Assembly: GCA_026027325.1 (NCBI GenBank)
Contig: JAMSLZ010000005.1
Location: forward strand, 620,001-684,000
Length of the DNA stretch: 64,000 bases
Direction: 5' to 3'
DNA from: Actinomucor elegans
Lineage: Eukaryota > Mucoromycota > Mucoromycetes > Mucorales > Mucoraceae
Shown: piece after piece, positions 1-11,228 of the stretch
Numbering within the stretch: position 1 is the stretch's first letter
Layout: every line of letters begins with the position of its first letter
Position numbers and translations under genes: made by a program
The notes under the pieces: generated by a model
Seen by the model: the letters and a program-made list of their open reading frames with translations, nothing else
Databases searched by the model: none
What the model was told of the DNA's origin: nothing

Positions 1-198
1 GAACAGGCTATCAAGTTGAATGGACCTCCACCCGAGTTTATCTTGAGTAAAGACTTTCTCAAACAACAGCAGATAGAAGTAACAAACCATGAGACACTTG
101 GTTTCATAACCAATATCATCAATCAATTGTATTCTTCACTATCTTATTGGACTTCTAGTAACAGTAATGATGGAAACAAGTTGGGTATCTTGAAATAG
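1..198 (+). CDS. C-terminal end of an unidentified protein (5' truncated by window)
   Basis: The reading frame is open from base 1 (Glu-Gln-Ala-Ile-Lys-Leu...) to a TAG at 196-198, giving 65 residues that enter the window already in frame; the first in-window Met-like codon is only a TTG, so the gene starts upstream. The tail contains a proline run (GPPPEF), a short helix-like stretch and a Ser/Asn-rich end. There is no motif I can assign to a family. It reads in the same direction as the next gene, with 174 bases between them that include an A/T-rich 3' region and a pyrimidine tract just before the next ATG. Function unknown; it could be the last exon of a longer gene. Confidence 0.6.
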   Translation, partial: EQAIKLNGPPPEFILSKDFLKQQQIEVTNHETLGFITNIINQLYSSLSYWTSSNSNDGNKLGILK

Positions 199-372
199 TT
201 TTTTCATATATATTTTACTTTCTATAAAGATATATAATTTTTGATGCTTAAGACAGGATTTATCTATTGATTTTGACCATCAGTAACACAAGCACTAATA
301 GGGCTCTAAACAAAAACAAACGGCTCCATCTTTTCTTTTCTTTTTTATCTTTCTTTTTTTTTTCTTTGGATT

Positions 373-2588
373 ATGCTTTCGCCAGAAATATTTACACTAG
401 ATAAAGAACAGACGGATGGGCTATTAACACGGTTGGAAAACTGGAGAAGTGGCATTTGTCCTAGTGGAAAGCTTGCAAAAGAGCCTTGTTTCGTTCTAGG
501 TCAACGGCCATGTATATCTATTCATCCTGATCAACCCCAGCTATTGAAACAGCAATCAATTGTCTCTGAAATTATTACTGAATACGACTGGGCTGACAAT
601 CTAATCAGCTGTGGAGCCATCACCCATCTAGATGATGAAGAGATGATGCAAACTATGTCTGACTTCTTTATGATCTTCCATTATCGTACAGACGCACTAA
701 ATAACCGTAACACGTTACATTCACTACAATTGAGAAAGCATGCATCTTTCAAAGTAGATAACATTCTTCGACCTACAAAGCTGTTACAGCTCAAATTGGA
801 TCAACTACTACAAGAAACAGAGGAAGACTCTCAATGGAATCAACTGGTTGAACTATGGAATACATTTGGATATTTGTGCCCTCGCAAGATCGTATTAGGC
901 TACAAGACACACTTGACGCAAACGTATACCTTTGTGAATGTGATGGATAGTATGAATGGTTTCTATTTTAATCGTGGCTTATTGAGAGACAAGTATCATT
1001 CAATACCAAAAGATCAACCATTCAACCTAGATCAATTCCTTAGCAGTAGTGCCATCATATCCAGGCTTGAACTGACTCCATTACACGAATTTCTAGATAA
1101 TGAAACCAAAAACACTATTCAAGCAATCATTAATGCCAAATTTATAAAAATACCAGCGTATGTCCCCATCAAAATGTACAACAAATTTACAAACACCTAT
1201 CTCTGTTGGGGCCCTCTCGGGCATCAGTCTCAAAAGAACCCAGCAATAGAAGGCGAACGAACAGACTATTTGGTTCGTGCAATCTCAGCAGATACTATGG
1301 AATTAAGCAGATCTCCCGAAATCCAATACCTCTGGAGGTTTACCTGGACTCCAACAGCAGTTGACCAGTTGGATGCTATTAACACAGCTAGCACAAAGAA
1401 TGCAGACATCTTTGACCCGACTGAACATCGATCACGCATCATTCGAGGCTATGATAAAGTATACATCTACCCCGCCTGTAAATCCCCATCCCCAGCAAAG
1501 AATAAACGTACAATTACGACCTCTACAAGTACTTCAACAATAACACCTTCAATATCACAACCCAATAAATCCCAGGCGTGGCAAATCAATGATCGGATGT
1601 TTGATGAACCCAATCTAGTTGATACTCACAAGATGGTATTAACTTGTAGCCCTTATCACAGTGACAAAATGGTATGTAATCCAGATATCTTGAAACTGAG
1701 AGGATTGCGTCTTTTATCCAACAATCCAAAGCAACTAACCAACGAAGTGCTCACTTGGACAATTGAATATCCAAAGAACAACCTTAAATATATGACGGAT
1801 GCGCAGATCAATATAAAAATCAACTTCCATGAACATGTTCGACGCAAAAAGCCTTTGGTCAATGGCGACGATGTACAAATACAGCAGGTAGGCTTATTAG
1901 CCGCATTCAATCCCGTTACCAAGCAGAAACAGCAACTTGAAACCCTCAGCCAAGCTAATCAAAGGCAAGAGGAGCTTGAAAAGAGCTTACGAACAACTAA
2001 ACGCATAGCACATAAGCCGAGTATTCGATCAGAAAACAAAAAGAATGCTCTTTGCGTGGATGAAGAGTTCACAAGAGGCAGATATACTGAGAATACTTAC
2101 TGGACAATAGAACTACCAAATGGTTTTGATATGAAAAGACACTCTAGCAATTTCTATAGATGGCCTCCAAACAATAGTGATCGCAAATATGGATATCCCA
2201 ATGATTATCATCCAATATTATCTCAAGGTTAGACTTTTTTTGTAGTTCTCTTTACTGACTTTATTAATAAACAAACGGCAAGAAAGATGTAAGAGACCAT
2301 CCGAATAGGGACACTGGGTCTTTGATAAGTGTAACCTCATCATTAAGAAGAACAAAATCGCTCAGCTCAATACAAGAGAAACCAATGCCCATTCACTCTA
2401 GTACCAATTCAGACAAGGCGCCTTACTTTGAACACCTCGTCACTAGCAAAGAAACATCCAAATTACTCACGCAAATGGTTAGAAAGGTATCTTTACAGCC
2501 TCTAGCGCAACTGGTAAAGCCTTTGCGTCCCAAACCAAATCAAAGACTAAGCCCTCCTCCATTTACAACTCATAAAAGCTTTGAATAA
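373..2588 (+). CDS. Large orphan protein, MACPF-like N-terminal half (weak)
   Basis: Proposed exons 373-2227 and 2287-2588. The first exon could end at TAG 2230-2232 (619 residues), but a GTTAGA donor at 2228, a CTGAC branch site near 2256 and an AAAG acceptor at 2286 give a 59-nt intron that joins in frame to an otherwise unexplained open frame ending at TAA 2586-2588, for about 718 residues. Residues about 180-205 (WNTFGYLCPRKIVLGYKTH) and a following segment with PLHEFLDNETK recall the end of MACPF-like domains in early-diverging fungal proteins; the middle (YVPIKMYNKF...YLCWGPLG) could be a beta-rich accessory domain. The C-terminal part is low complexity and basic. No signal peptide is visible. 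The family call is a weak resemblance only; treat it as a lineage-restricted protein of unknown role. Confidence 0.6.
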
Positions 2589-2604
2589 TAAATAACTACA
2601 TACT

Positions 2605-3484
2605 TTATTCATCGTCTTCATCATCGCCTTCTCTGAATCGAGGGTTCTAACGATCTTCACATTAGAAACTATGTCACTAATCCGTTCAAAAGATAGACTT
2701 ACGTGTTCTTTTTGTCGTTTACGTGAATCATCTTCGTTATCTTCATATTTACGTTTTCCACCTATATCCATATAAATCAGATATCGCCGTTTACGAGTGT
2801 TGCAAAGATTCAAAACTTACTTTGACCAGTAGCAGCTCTACTCTTATACTCTTCAGCACCTTGAGGGATATCCTTGATTGCTTCATAGTTTTCTTTGATG
2901 TTACGTTCACGGTCATGCTCAAGCTGTAAGCGCATACGATGGCCCCAACCTCCTCTACCCACATCGTATTCTGTACGGTATTCATCTCTCACTTGACCAC
3001 CACTTTTACCACGACCAAATTGTCTACCTTCTTTGAAACCAGGATCGAGATCACAACGAATAACACGCTCATCTAGTTTAGTGCCGTTGGTATATTTCAT
3101 GCAATCGAGGGCATCAGAACGATGATAATATCTATCAAGGAAATAAGTTTTACTGAATTACTGACAATGTATAAATAGTTTACTCGACAAAACAGAATCC
3201 ACAAGGTGTCTTTTGATTGCGATCAAGGCCCATAATGATACGCTTGATCTCGCCACATTTGCCAAAGAGCTCATAAATTTGTTCTTCTGTCGTGAAAAAT
3301 GACAAATTGCCGACATAAAGTGTAGCTGTTGTTGCGAGATCGTCCGTGAGTTGGTTGGAGGAACCCTTTTAAAATATAAACGCGTTAGTTAATGGAGACG
3401 CGCTTTTTTATTGTTGATGCGCACCTGATATAGTTGATCGCGATAACTTGATGGTACTGCAAGAGAGTTAATAATGGAAGCCAT
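2605..3484 (-). CDS. CBC2: Nuclear cap-binding protein subunit 2 (CBP20)
   Basis: Small subunit of the nuclear cap-binding complex, which binds the m7G cap of nascent transcripts and supports splicing and export. Five exons: 3484-3425, 3365-3184, 3131-2821, 2761-2703, 2646-2605; introns are 52-59 nt, total 217 residues. One RRM: RNP2 LYVGNL at about 36-41 and RNP1 within [10 protein letters not shown] at about 72-81, followed by the CBP20-specific cap-binding tail with [18 protein letters not shown] and a GRGGWG motif. The C-terminus is acidic with a KR-rich patch (RKRQKEH) and ends DDEDDE. All exon phases close. The tail-to-tail spacing to the upstream + strand gene is 16 bases, so the 3' ends of the two transcripts must meet or overlap. 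Identification is secure from the CBP20 signature beyond the RRM. Confidence 0.92.
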
Positions 3485-3723
3485 TTTGTGTGTTATAAAG
3501 AGGAAAAAAAAAGAAGAGTTTTATTTCGATAGTGCTTTCGGTTTTGCAGTATTTACAATGGGAACGCTTCAACAGTCACGATAAAATGAAAAAAAAAAAG
3601 CGAATGAGCCAAGATTCCTTTACATATAAGTATGCACAAATGCTGTTTTTTTTCTTCTTTTTATTGATAATATATAGTATTGATACAAGCGAGAAAGTGA
3701 AGGGTTTTTGTCTATTGGTTCGG

Positions 3724-4047
3724 TTATGCAGTCTTTTCTGAAGAAGCATTATGTTCTGATTTCGCGTCAGCTGAAGGGAATGGTGATTCTTTGCGAGAAT
3801 CGTCTAATAATTTGTCAATGCCTTTCTCTTTCAAAGTAGACTATTTGTAAGGTAGCGATTAGCTTTTAATAATATAAGCTTTCAACTATAGAGTTATTAC
3901 CATAACACAGGCTCTATAATCTTTGAAAAGATCTTCACATTCAGGCGTCGTATCACCTTTCAAGAACTTTTCAGAATACCATTTGTTGAAGCAGTTGTCG
4001 TATTTTTGCTTGAGCTCAGTACAGTTAGCACCAACACTTGAAGACAT
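3724..4047 (-). CDS. MDM35: Mdm35/TRIAP1-like mitochondrial intermembrane-space protein
   Basis: Small twin CX9C protein that in yeast and animals binds Ups/PRELI lipid-transfer proteins in the mitochondrial intermembrane space and supports phosphatidic acid and phosphatidylserine transport. Exons 4047-3901 and 3840-3724, intron 60 nt, 87 residues. Cysteines are C9, C19, C36 and C47, spaced as two CX9C-type pairs; [11 protein letters not shown] between them is the family hallmark (human NRWFAEKFLKGD). The tail after the second pair is short and Ser/Glu-rich. There is no presequence, as expected for Mia40 substrates. It lies upstream of CBC2 on the same strand, 239 bases away. Confidence 0.88.
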
Positions 4048-6128
4048 GGTTTCTATTTAGTTTTAGAGAAAGAAAATTATCAGGGAATGGGGAGCTTTGA
4101 ATATAGAAGGAATTGAGCGGGCATTGAGTGACTGGGGGTCTGCAGTAATATATCTCTATTGGTGATCGGAGGTTCAACAAAATAATGTCTGGAACTCTCT
4201 GAGACTTTCATCCTGTCTTCTGGATACAGCAAATAAACAAAAACTATTTTGATAAAGTCTATATAGAATCAAAATACACAGTGAATGGTGTGAAAATGAT
4301 TTGATAAAATTTATAATCCATGGGGTAATCTTTAAGAAATACTAATTTTTGCAGACACTTTATACAAAATGTATTTACAACATTTCCTTATGATGCAAAT
4401 GCCATTTACAGCCTTGATAAAATGACAAAAATAAGGCGGTATTCAAAATGGAGCTCCACCAGGGAATTATTTCTAAACGCGATTCATTTCCACCAACAGA
4501 AGAAAATGTAATTTTCATTATAATAAATGTAGATCAATAGATCTCTCGACTGATCTCGATGTGAATTCGTAGTTGTTTAATACTCCTTGCCCGAAATGAG
4601 CCGTGCTATCAATTAAAACTAGTATTTTACAATTATATGTATGCAATAGTTCATAATAAACAGTAAATTAGATGTATTTCGTACAACAATTTGTTTAATA
4701 AGTGTAGATTTCTCGACCCAACTTGATTAATAAAATGGCTCATACACTTAGAACTCAAAACTCAGAATGAACAGGATTAGGTTTACTAAACCTTGTTTTA
4801 ATACGATATAACGAACTTACGGAAGCAAGGGTAGATTAACAGTAGCTAAATGTATAGTTGTATATAATTTCCCAAAGGCCCAATCTGATTTAATTCATTC
4901 CACATAATTCTATTTCGGCTTAACAAGTGGCTTAGGTAGCTTAGTTTTGCATATATTTTTTAATGATTTATAAAATATGATAAGGTAAGGTTTTGTTCTT
5001 TATGTTTACCTTGTATGGAAATGGGTAAAAGGATAAACACGTATATAATCAATTAGATGTACTAGGCCGACAAATATATCAATTGAATACATAGAACAGA
5101 AAACGTAACAAAATATAAGTGTAAGCACCAAAAGACAATGAAGAATGAATTAAAAAAAAAAAGAATACAACAAAAAACACGCTATTATTATTTATTAGCT
5201 TTGATTACGCCTTTCATGACTTTTCAAAATGATGATTTTATCATAATGTTGTCCGGATCATGAAACATTGTCAATGTGCTGAACTAAGGCCTCGCACATA
5301 ATAAGTTCCATCTTAAAAAATATAATCATCATCATAATGTACTCCATTAACAAATATATCTCAACAACCGCCTTGTACAAACAATATAATTCTGCATCCG
5401 AGGTCTTTGTATATACTACTAATTATATACTCGACAATAATATATATAGAGCCTGATTTCATATCCAAAGAAGTTCAGTTAATTAAGAATCATCTTTTAC
5501 CTTTCTATACAATAAACCATTAGAAGGGTTTTAATTGTATTCTTATAACGTTTTTATATATTTTTTACAACAGTCAAATCTTATCAACAGCGAAGATTAA
5601 AATCACAGTGCAGCAAACTACTGAAAGTAAACATAACTAAAGTACAACATTGGATGTCTAGAGACGCTCCCTAGAAATAAATCGATCTAAAGTAGTTCTA
5701 AATGATCTAAATGATCAGAGAACGAAAAAAAAAGTAAAATACGACATGGTTCAATTCAGACACACATCAAATTATGAAGCGAGATATTAGGTTTTTATGA
5801 ATTTACGTTCTAGTTGATATCGCTATTTGATCCTTTGCGCGAGTGTTTAATGTAAACCTTAGTGATTATCAATAACTTCGGGTATTAATATAGTAACTTT
5901 TGTTTCATACTAGAACAAGGTTCCTTCTTATTTGATAATTTGATCTCTATAATGCACTGAGCTTTAACAAATCCAATGGTTTTCTTTTACTTCTACACAT
6001 TAAGAATCAAGGTAGATGATCTATTCCATTGGTAGCGGAAATATACTAGAAGCTATTTAATTGGTTGCGGTATTTTAATTTATTATATTATTGATTATAT
6101 ATCTTGGGCCCTCCTCATAAATATATGA
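4048..6128. other. Gene-free AT-rich spacer with one copy of the dispersed repeat
   Basis: About 2.1 kb without a supportable gene. It contains one reverse-oriented copy of the dispersed repeat (about 4515-4690). The remainder is low-complexity AT DNA with short A and T runs. The first 300 bases would hold the MDM35 promoter. Confidence 0.6.
4515..4690 (-). repeat. Dispersed intergenic repeat, copy 1
   Basis: Read on the minus strand, 4555-4539 gives GATCAGTCGAGAGATCT, the same 17 bases found at 26909-26925. The match continues with ACATTT on the distal side, and an AGCTCATTT/TGAAC-like half lies toward 4690. This is the clearest pair of the family. Confidence 0.6.
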
Positions 6129-6201
6129 GGGGCTATGGCCCAATGGATAAGGCGTCTGACTACGAATCAGGAGATTCCAGGTTCGACCCCTGGTAGCCTC
6201 A
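6129..6201 (+). tRNA. tRNA-Arg(ACG)
   Basis: Cloverleaf read by eye: acceptor GGGGCTA (6129-6135) pairs with TAGCCTC (one G-U) before discriminator A; D arm with AATGGATAA loop; anticodon stem TCTGA/TCAGG around loop CTACGAA, anticodon ACG; T arm CCAGG-TTCGACC-CCTGG. There is no intron. A run of eight T follows within 3 bases and fits a Pol III terminator. A 7-bp hairpin (CCTCATA-aata-TATGAGG, 6113-6130) overlaps its 5' end, and CCTCATA recurs at its 3' end (6197-6203). Confidence 0.95.
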
Positions 6202-7163
6202 TATTTTTTTTGTACATTCACGGTTTTCGTGATATGTTTCCATGTTGTTTAAATGGCCTTTGATCTTCACTGTCAAGGTTTTTTTTTTTTTTTTTTTCTA
6301 GATGATTAGGAGCTCTTCCTAACTATTCTTTTTCTTATTGTTATTCCTTGTTAGCGTATGTGTCTAGTTTACTCTTTACTTTCTTAAGCCCATGCTCTAC
6401 ATCAACAACTATCAATTAAAAAGAAAAGTGCCACAAATCGCCCAAGGTGTTTCAGATCAAAAAATAAACGACTCGGAAGTATCCGATACTCTCTACCTTT
6501 CATAATTCAAAAACTGAGCAATGTTGTAAAATACTATGTGCTGTTACGCACAATTAGAAGATAGGCGCAGTCAATATAAACATAGTATATTTGCTTGGCA
6601 AATATTGTTTGGACTGGAGCCTTAAAATGTTAGTGATTCACCATGTTTTTAGTCATATAATCAACCATAGCACTTGCGCATATCATATTATATTAAATTG
6701 CTTTTATTATAAATAGCATTGAGTTGATCGTACTAGGCATATGATGATTGCTTATATCCAGTTTTTTCTTGTTATGCAACCAACAACAAGAACATCGCAG
6801 AAATCATTTGATATAACTCTATCTGGCTATATCAAAATTAATATAAGCTCTTATTCATAGTTAAACAACTCAAGGTACATAGACTTGCTATATTTAACCG
6901 TTTTTCTGTTACCAAATTATACTGACAGAAATGTGCTTCCACAACGTTTATCAAGACTATATTGAATTTAAGGTTGAAACTGAACTTTTGACCTATCCAA
7001 AGGTGTAAAAAGTCCGCCGTCTAATACTAGCTTTGTCATGAATACCTTTGGTTCTTTTTTTTTCTTCTTTTTTACATTCTCGACATTTATACATATACCC
7101 TTTTCATATATTCCAGGCATATACACTTTAGATACATATTACTTCACAAACATATAGAAGCGA
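6202..7163. other. Spacer and promoter region of CENP-B-type gene
   Basis: About 960 bases with no open frame worth calling. There is a T17-class run near 6280 and a T-rich tract near 7058-7075 about 100 bases before the ATG at 7164, typical of upstream regions here. Otherwise unremarkable AT-rich sequence. Confidence 0.5.
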
Positions 7164-8198
7164 ATGAAACCCGAGGCTAATTCAACCAACATTCACGTAT
7201 TTCGTGTTAATCGTACGGTAAAGAATAAAGAACAAAGTCAGAGCAGCAATAGAGTTTCTCCAGCTTCTGTACCAGTCAATTCTCGAACTAGTTTGTCTGC
7301 AGAGACGAAACGACTGATATGCGAAGATCATATCAATAATCCGCGATATACCCAAGAGGCACTTGCCTCAAAATATGGCTGCAAACGAACAACTGTAGCA
7401 AAAGTAAGTCTGAGAGCAGTCTTCGATTCATTTGCAAGCTGATTAACACGTATTACCAAGATTATAAAGTCAAAAGATCGATGGTTAGCGATAGATAGCG
7501 ATGCTGCTATTGCGAAGCGGTTCCGTCAACGTAGTTCTCGATATCCACTAGTAGAGAACGCTCTGATATTATGGTTGGAGAAAGAGCATCATGATTTAGC
7601 AAATGTGACGGATCAAATGCTGCGCTGTCAAGCTCGACAATATGCTCAAAACTACTCAGTAGAAGGCTTAGATGACTTTAAGGCTTCAAGCTCATGGGTT
7701 TCCAACTTTAAACAAAAGTACCTTACATTGAAAATCAAAGAGAGTAGGAGCGATGCTCCAGTGTATCCAGATCATGTCTCCCAACAGGAAGCTGCTCAAA
7801 CTTTCACATCTGTTTTTCCCGTTGGTCCTCCAACTACTATTGTATCGACCAGCGAAGATAGTTCTCCTGACACTGCTACTGGTAGCGACGACAGAAGGCA
7901 CTTTATTGTAGAACAATGGAGTATGCCTGCAAACAACACAAAAGAACCATCAGAAGCCATTGACCAAGAATCAATGAGCCATTGTAATGAGGACGATGAT
8001 ATGCCAGATTATACTGACACTTGTGATTTTGATGACACAGTAAACAATACCCCAATAGACAATATTGAAACCACAAAACTCGATGCAAAGAAGCACTTGG
8101 AAGCAGCATTAGCATTTTATACCAGTCAAGCTGATACTAGTACCTCTATGTCAGCCAACATGATTAAGCTTATACTCCAAAATGACTTTGCCAATTAG
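7164..8198 (+). CDS. CENP-B/Tc5-type DNA-binding protein (domesticated transposase-like)
   Basis: Exons 7164-7403 and 7461-8198, intron 57 nt, 325 residues. Residues about 43-90 form a CENP-B N-terminal (Psq-like) helix-turn-helix (LSAETKRLICEDH...YTQEALASKYGCKRTTVAKI), and about 100-170 a Tc5/CENPB-type helix-turn-helix (RYPLVENALILWLEKEH...SSSWVSNFKQKY). The usual pogo/Tigger DDE nuclease domain is absent: the rest is acidic and Ser/Thr-rich (NEDDDMPDY near 275). In other fungi such proteins (Abp1, Cbh1) bind centromeric or transposon DNA; that role is inference here. The stop lies 16 bases from the stop of the convergent JmjC gene, so 3' ends overlap. Confidence 0.8.
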
Positions 8199-8214
8199 AA
8201 TAAACAGTTTATTA

Positions 8215-10264
8215 TTAATATCGTTTACTACTGCTAATACGGTCTAAAAGTCTCTGTTTAGTAGATTTCTGTACTGAATTGCTGGCCAATGATCTTTTAC
8301 GATTTGGTAAACTTGCCACGGGTTTTCCTTTGGATGTACCCATACTATCATCATCACTACTACTATCACTATCTTCTTTTTGAATGACCTTTTTCTTTTT
8401 ACTTGTGGTCTTTTTGTTATTAGTTTCAATAACGGGTATTGTGTCTTCATCGTCTTCAAGCTTGTACTCTTCATCTTCCATATCGATTTCTTCTTCCTCA
8501 TCATCCTCTTCGTCAATATGAAAGTCTTCTTCTTCCTCTTCTCCTTGCTCATAGAAATCATCATCTTTTGATTCTTTTACCGAGGGAGGAGCTTTCACCC
8601 GAAGTACAATTTTTTGTTTCGGCGGTGATGGGGATTTGACTTTTGTAGGTGATACATTGCCTTTAATAGTTGCTTTTACAAGACTCATCACCCGATCTGT
8701 CAAGCCGATAGGGTCTTTTATACTGTCTGGTATTTGTCGTAGTTTTCTTTCAGCAGGAGTTAATGCTTTCTTGGTTTCGTTCTCACTTACAAGTTCATTA
8801 CGTAAGAATGAAGCCAAGACAGCCATGCTCTCCAATTCGAAATAAGAAAGCTTGTTTCGTGTTTCTTCAGAAAGCCATTGTTCGAATTTTGATAGGGCAT
8901 ACCAATTCAAGCGCATGTAGAAAGGGAACCTAAACTTCAAAGGTACATCTGTTGCTTCTTCTATTTCATATACTCGAAGTTGTGCACCAATATTGAATGA
9001 ATTCAAAAAGTTACCGCCAATCACAATAGCATCCTCAGGTGTATATACTGCATGAATCCAACCAGCTGGAATGATCCTGTAGACATGGATTAATATACGT
9101 TATTTCAGCTACAAAGTGCTTACATGGTATTCCCTGCTTTCAATTCAACTGAGTAGCATTCTTTGACTTCGTCTCCCAAGAAGGTGGTCGATTGTTCTGA
9201 CGAAGATGTCCATTTCTGATACTTTTTCAGGTTCTGGGGAGTAGGCTCAATAAAGTAAAAAGTTTTCGCACCACGTAGAATATGATAAAATACCTAATGT
9301 AGCTCGTTTTTTTTAAAAAAAAATTGGTAATATCCATTCAAGTCAATACTTACCGAGCTACCACCAAAGTCAATATGGCTAACAGCGAACAATTTATCAG
9401 TAAAACATGTATACGTATTATCCAGAAACTTACAAATCCGTATATGAATCCTTTGTACCCATCAAACAATAAAGCTGTACTCTTGGAAACTCTTGAGGAT
9501 GCGACTCAACAGGCCACATCAAGTCAATCCAATCCAGTTCACGTACAATCTTGGGCCGCGTTATCTGTTCAGCCAGATCAGATCCACTAATTTCTAAGCT
9601 AATAACATTGCGAATACGATCTCTGTTAGCACTATGAAAGTATTTAGCCCATCGTCCCATCGTCCAACCCGACACCTCTGCTTGAGAAGCGACATCAATG
9701 ACCTCTACAGGGTAATCATCACCACCCACCAGCCGAGCAATATCGTACACTGTGATATCTCGTGGAGGCATCTTCATATCAAGTTCAGGATCATGTTCTT
9801 CAACCACAAAGGGTTCACGAAGGCCTGTCGATCGTATCAATTCCATGTTTACTTGGCTTCCTTTGTAGCGTTTAAACTTGTCTTTGGAGAATGATTTGGC
9901 GCCCAGTAATCTTCCCCATATTCTTTCATCTCCCGAGGCTGTGCCTTCATTCAAATCAGCATAGTTTAAACGGGTCTGACTTCTATTTGACTTTCTTTGT
10001 TTATCTATCAAAAGAGAAAAAACAATTATTAACAAACACACTATGCAGGGTTCAACAAGAACACGTACAAGTAATTGGGCCATGTGTTGCAATACAATTG
10101 GGACAGTAGAACTTGCCAATGCGTTCAACTTCTTCTTTGCCATTCAAACCAATACAAATAGCATGCAACCATTCTTTACACGCGTCGCAACGTATCCATA
10201 ATTCCCTGTCGTCAGATTCATCAAGGCCGTCGGTTTTGTTAATGCAGAAAGCGCACGTTTTCAT
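8215..10264 (-). CDS. JHD1: PHD-JmjC histone demethylase (JHD1/KDM2-like)
   Basis: Five exons: 10264-10069, 10004-9434, 9378-9354 (25 nt), 9293-9124, 9076-8215; 607 residues. Residues 1-60 are a PHD finger (CAFC...WIRCDACKEWLHAIC...YCPNC). The JmjC domain follows, with Fe(II) ligands H257 and D259 (HIDF, in the 25-nt exon) and H329 (PAGWIHAVY), spaced as in KDM2 enzymes, and GGSSVFYHILRGAKTFYFI between. After the catalytic core comes an alpha-helical segment, then a very acidic stretch (E/D runs around 480-520) and a Lys/Ser-rich tail. It would remove methyl groups from histone H3 lysines using 2-oxoglutarate; the PHD+JmjC order points to Jhd1 (H3K36) rather than Epe1, but substrate is inferred. 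Confidence 0.9.
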
Positions 10265-11228
10265 GTAGAATTTCGTTTAGCAGGAATGCAATCCAAAAAA
10301 TAACGATAGAAAAAACTTTTTTTTTCCACAACAATGGTAGTCGGGGATTTAAATTTACTAGTGGTGGTAGTGTTAATTGGCACGACTGTACTACCTGATA
10401 AAATAGTGCATAAAGTGATTTTATCAAAGCCTTGGGACACAATAGTACGAACGAAGCTTATAATAATAGGATATACGCCAAACAAAACAACCCATAGAAA
10501 TCATTCAGTGGTCTAAGAAAAAGACCGTAGAAACCATGTAATTATCAAAATTTCAGGATGTAGCAACACACACTACCAATGCTTTAAGTGATAGACAGAG
10601 CTGACATATTTTTAATAGAAAATATGTATATGCTAATTATCGATGGATTTAGATCGGCAATTAATATCAATTCATCATAATCTTATTTTCTAAATGCTTG
10701 TTAAGTGTGCTGATGACGAGAGGGTACATGTAGCGGTTTCACTGAAACTGGCATTTATCATCACCATAGTACTTTTTAAACTATACATCTGTTCCTAGAG
10801 CAATGATAAACAAAAATTTAGCTTTAATTTCCGATAAATATGCACCTTTTATATGCATAAAGTTTTATATTCAAGAAATAAGGTGCTAACAGTATATTAA
10901 TTTTGTTTTCAAGATGGCGAGGATATTCTTATATTGTATTATCATAAACTATTATAGTTAATCAAGGTAATAAACAAAGCTTACAAAAAAAAAAAAAAAA
11001 ATCCGTTTATTTAGTATATGAGCTTCCTAATTAAATAAAAGCGATGTTTTCATTTTTTAGGCTTTCGATTAGTTACAATTTCTTCAAATTTGTCACGCTT
11101 GACCAAAGGTCTTCTTCAATGAAATAGTACAGCATCAAATTTTCGAATGCACTAGGTATTTTATAGACTAATAGCTCTTCTGCGGGCCCAGGTTATTTTG
11201 ATTTGTTGCTTATTGCTTGTAAAAAACT
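10265..11228. other. Spacer upstream of JHD1
   Basis: Promoter region for the demethylase, followed by low-complexity DNA with an A18-type run at about 10984-11001. No coding frame is supportable. Confidence 0.5.

Noticed and set aside
10680..10760. Possible C/D snoRNA (TGATGA at about 10710 and CTGA at about 10742)
   Set aside because: The C box lacks the purine start, the boxes are only about 30 bases apart, and no terminal stem is visible.
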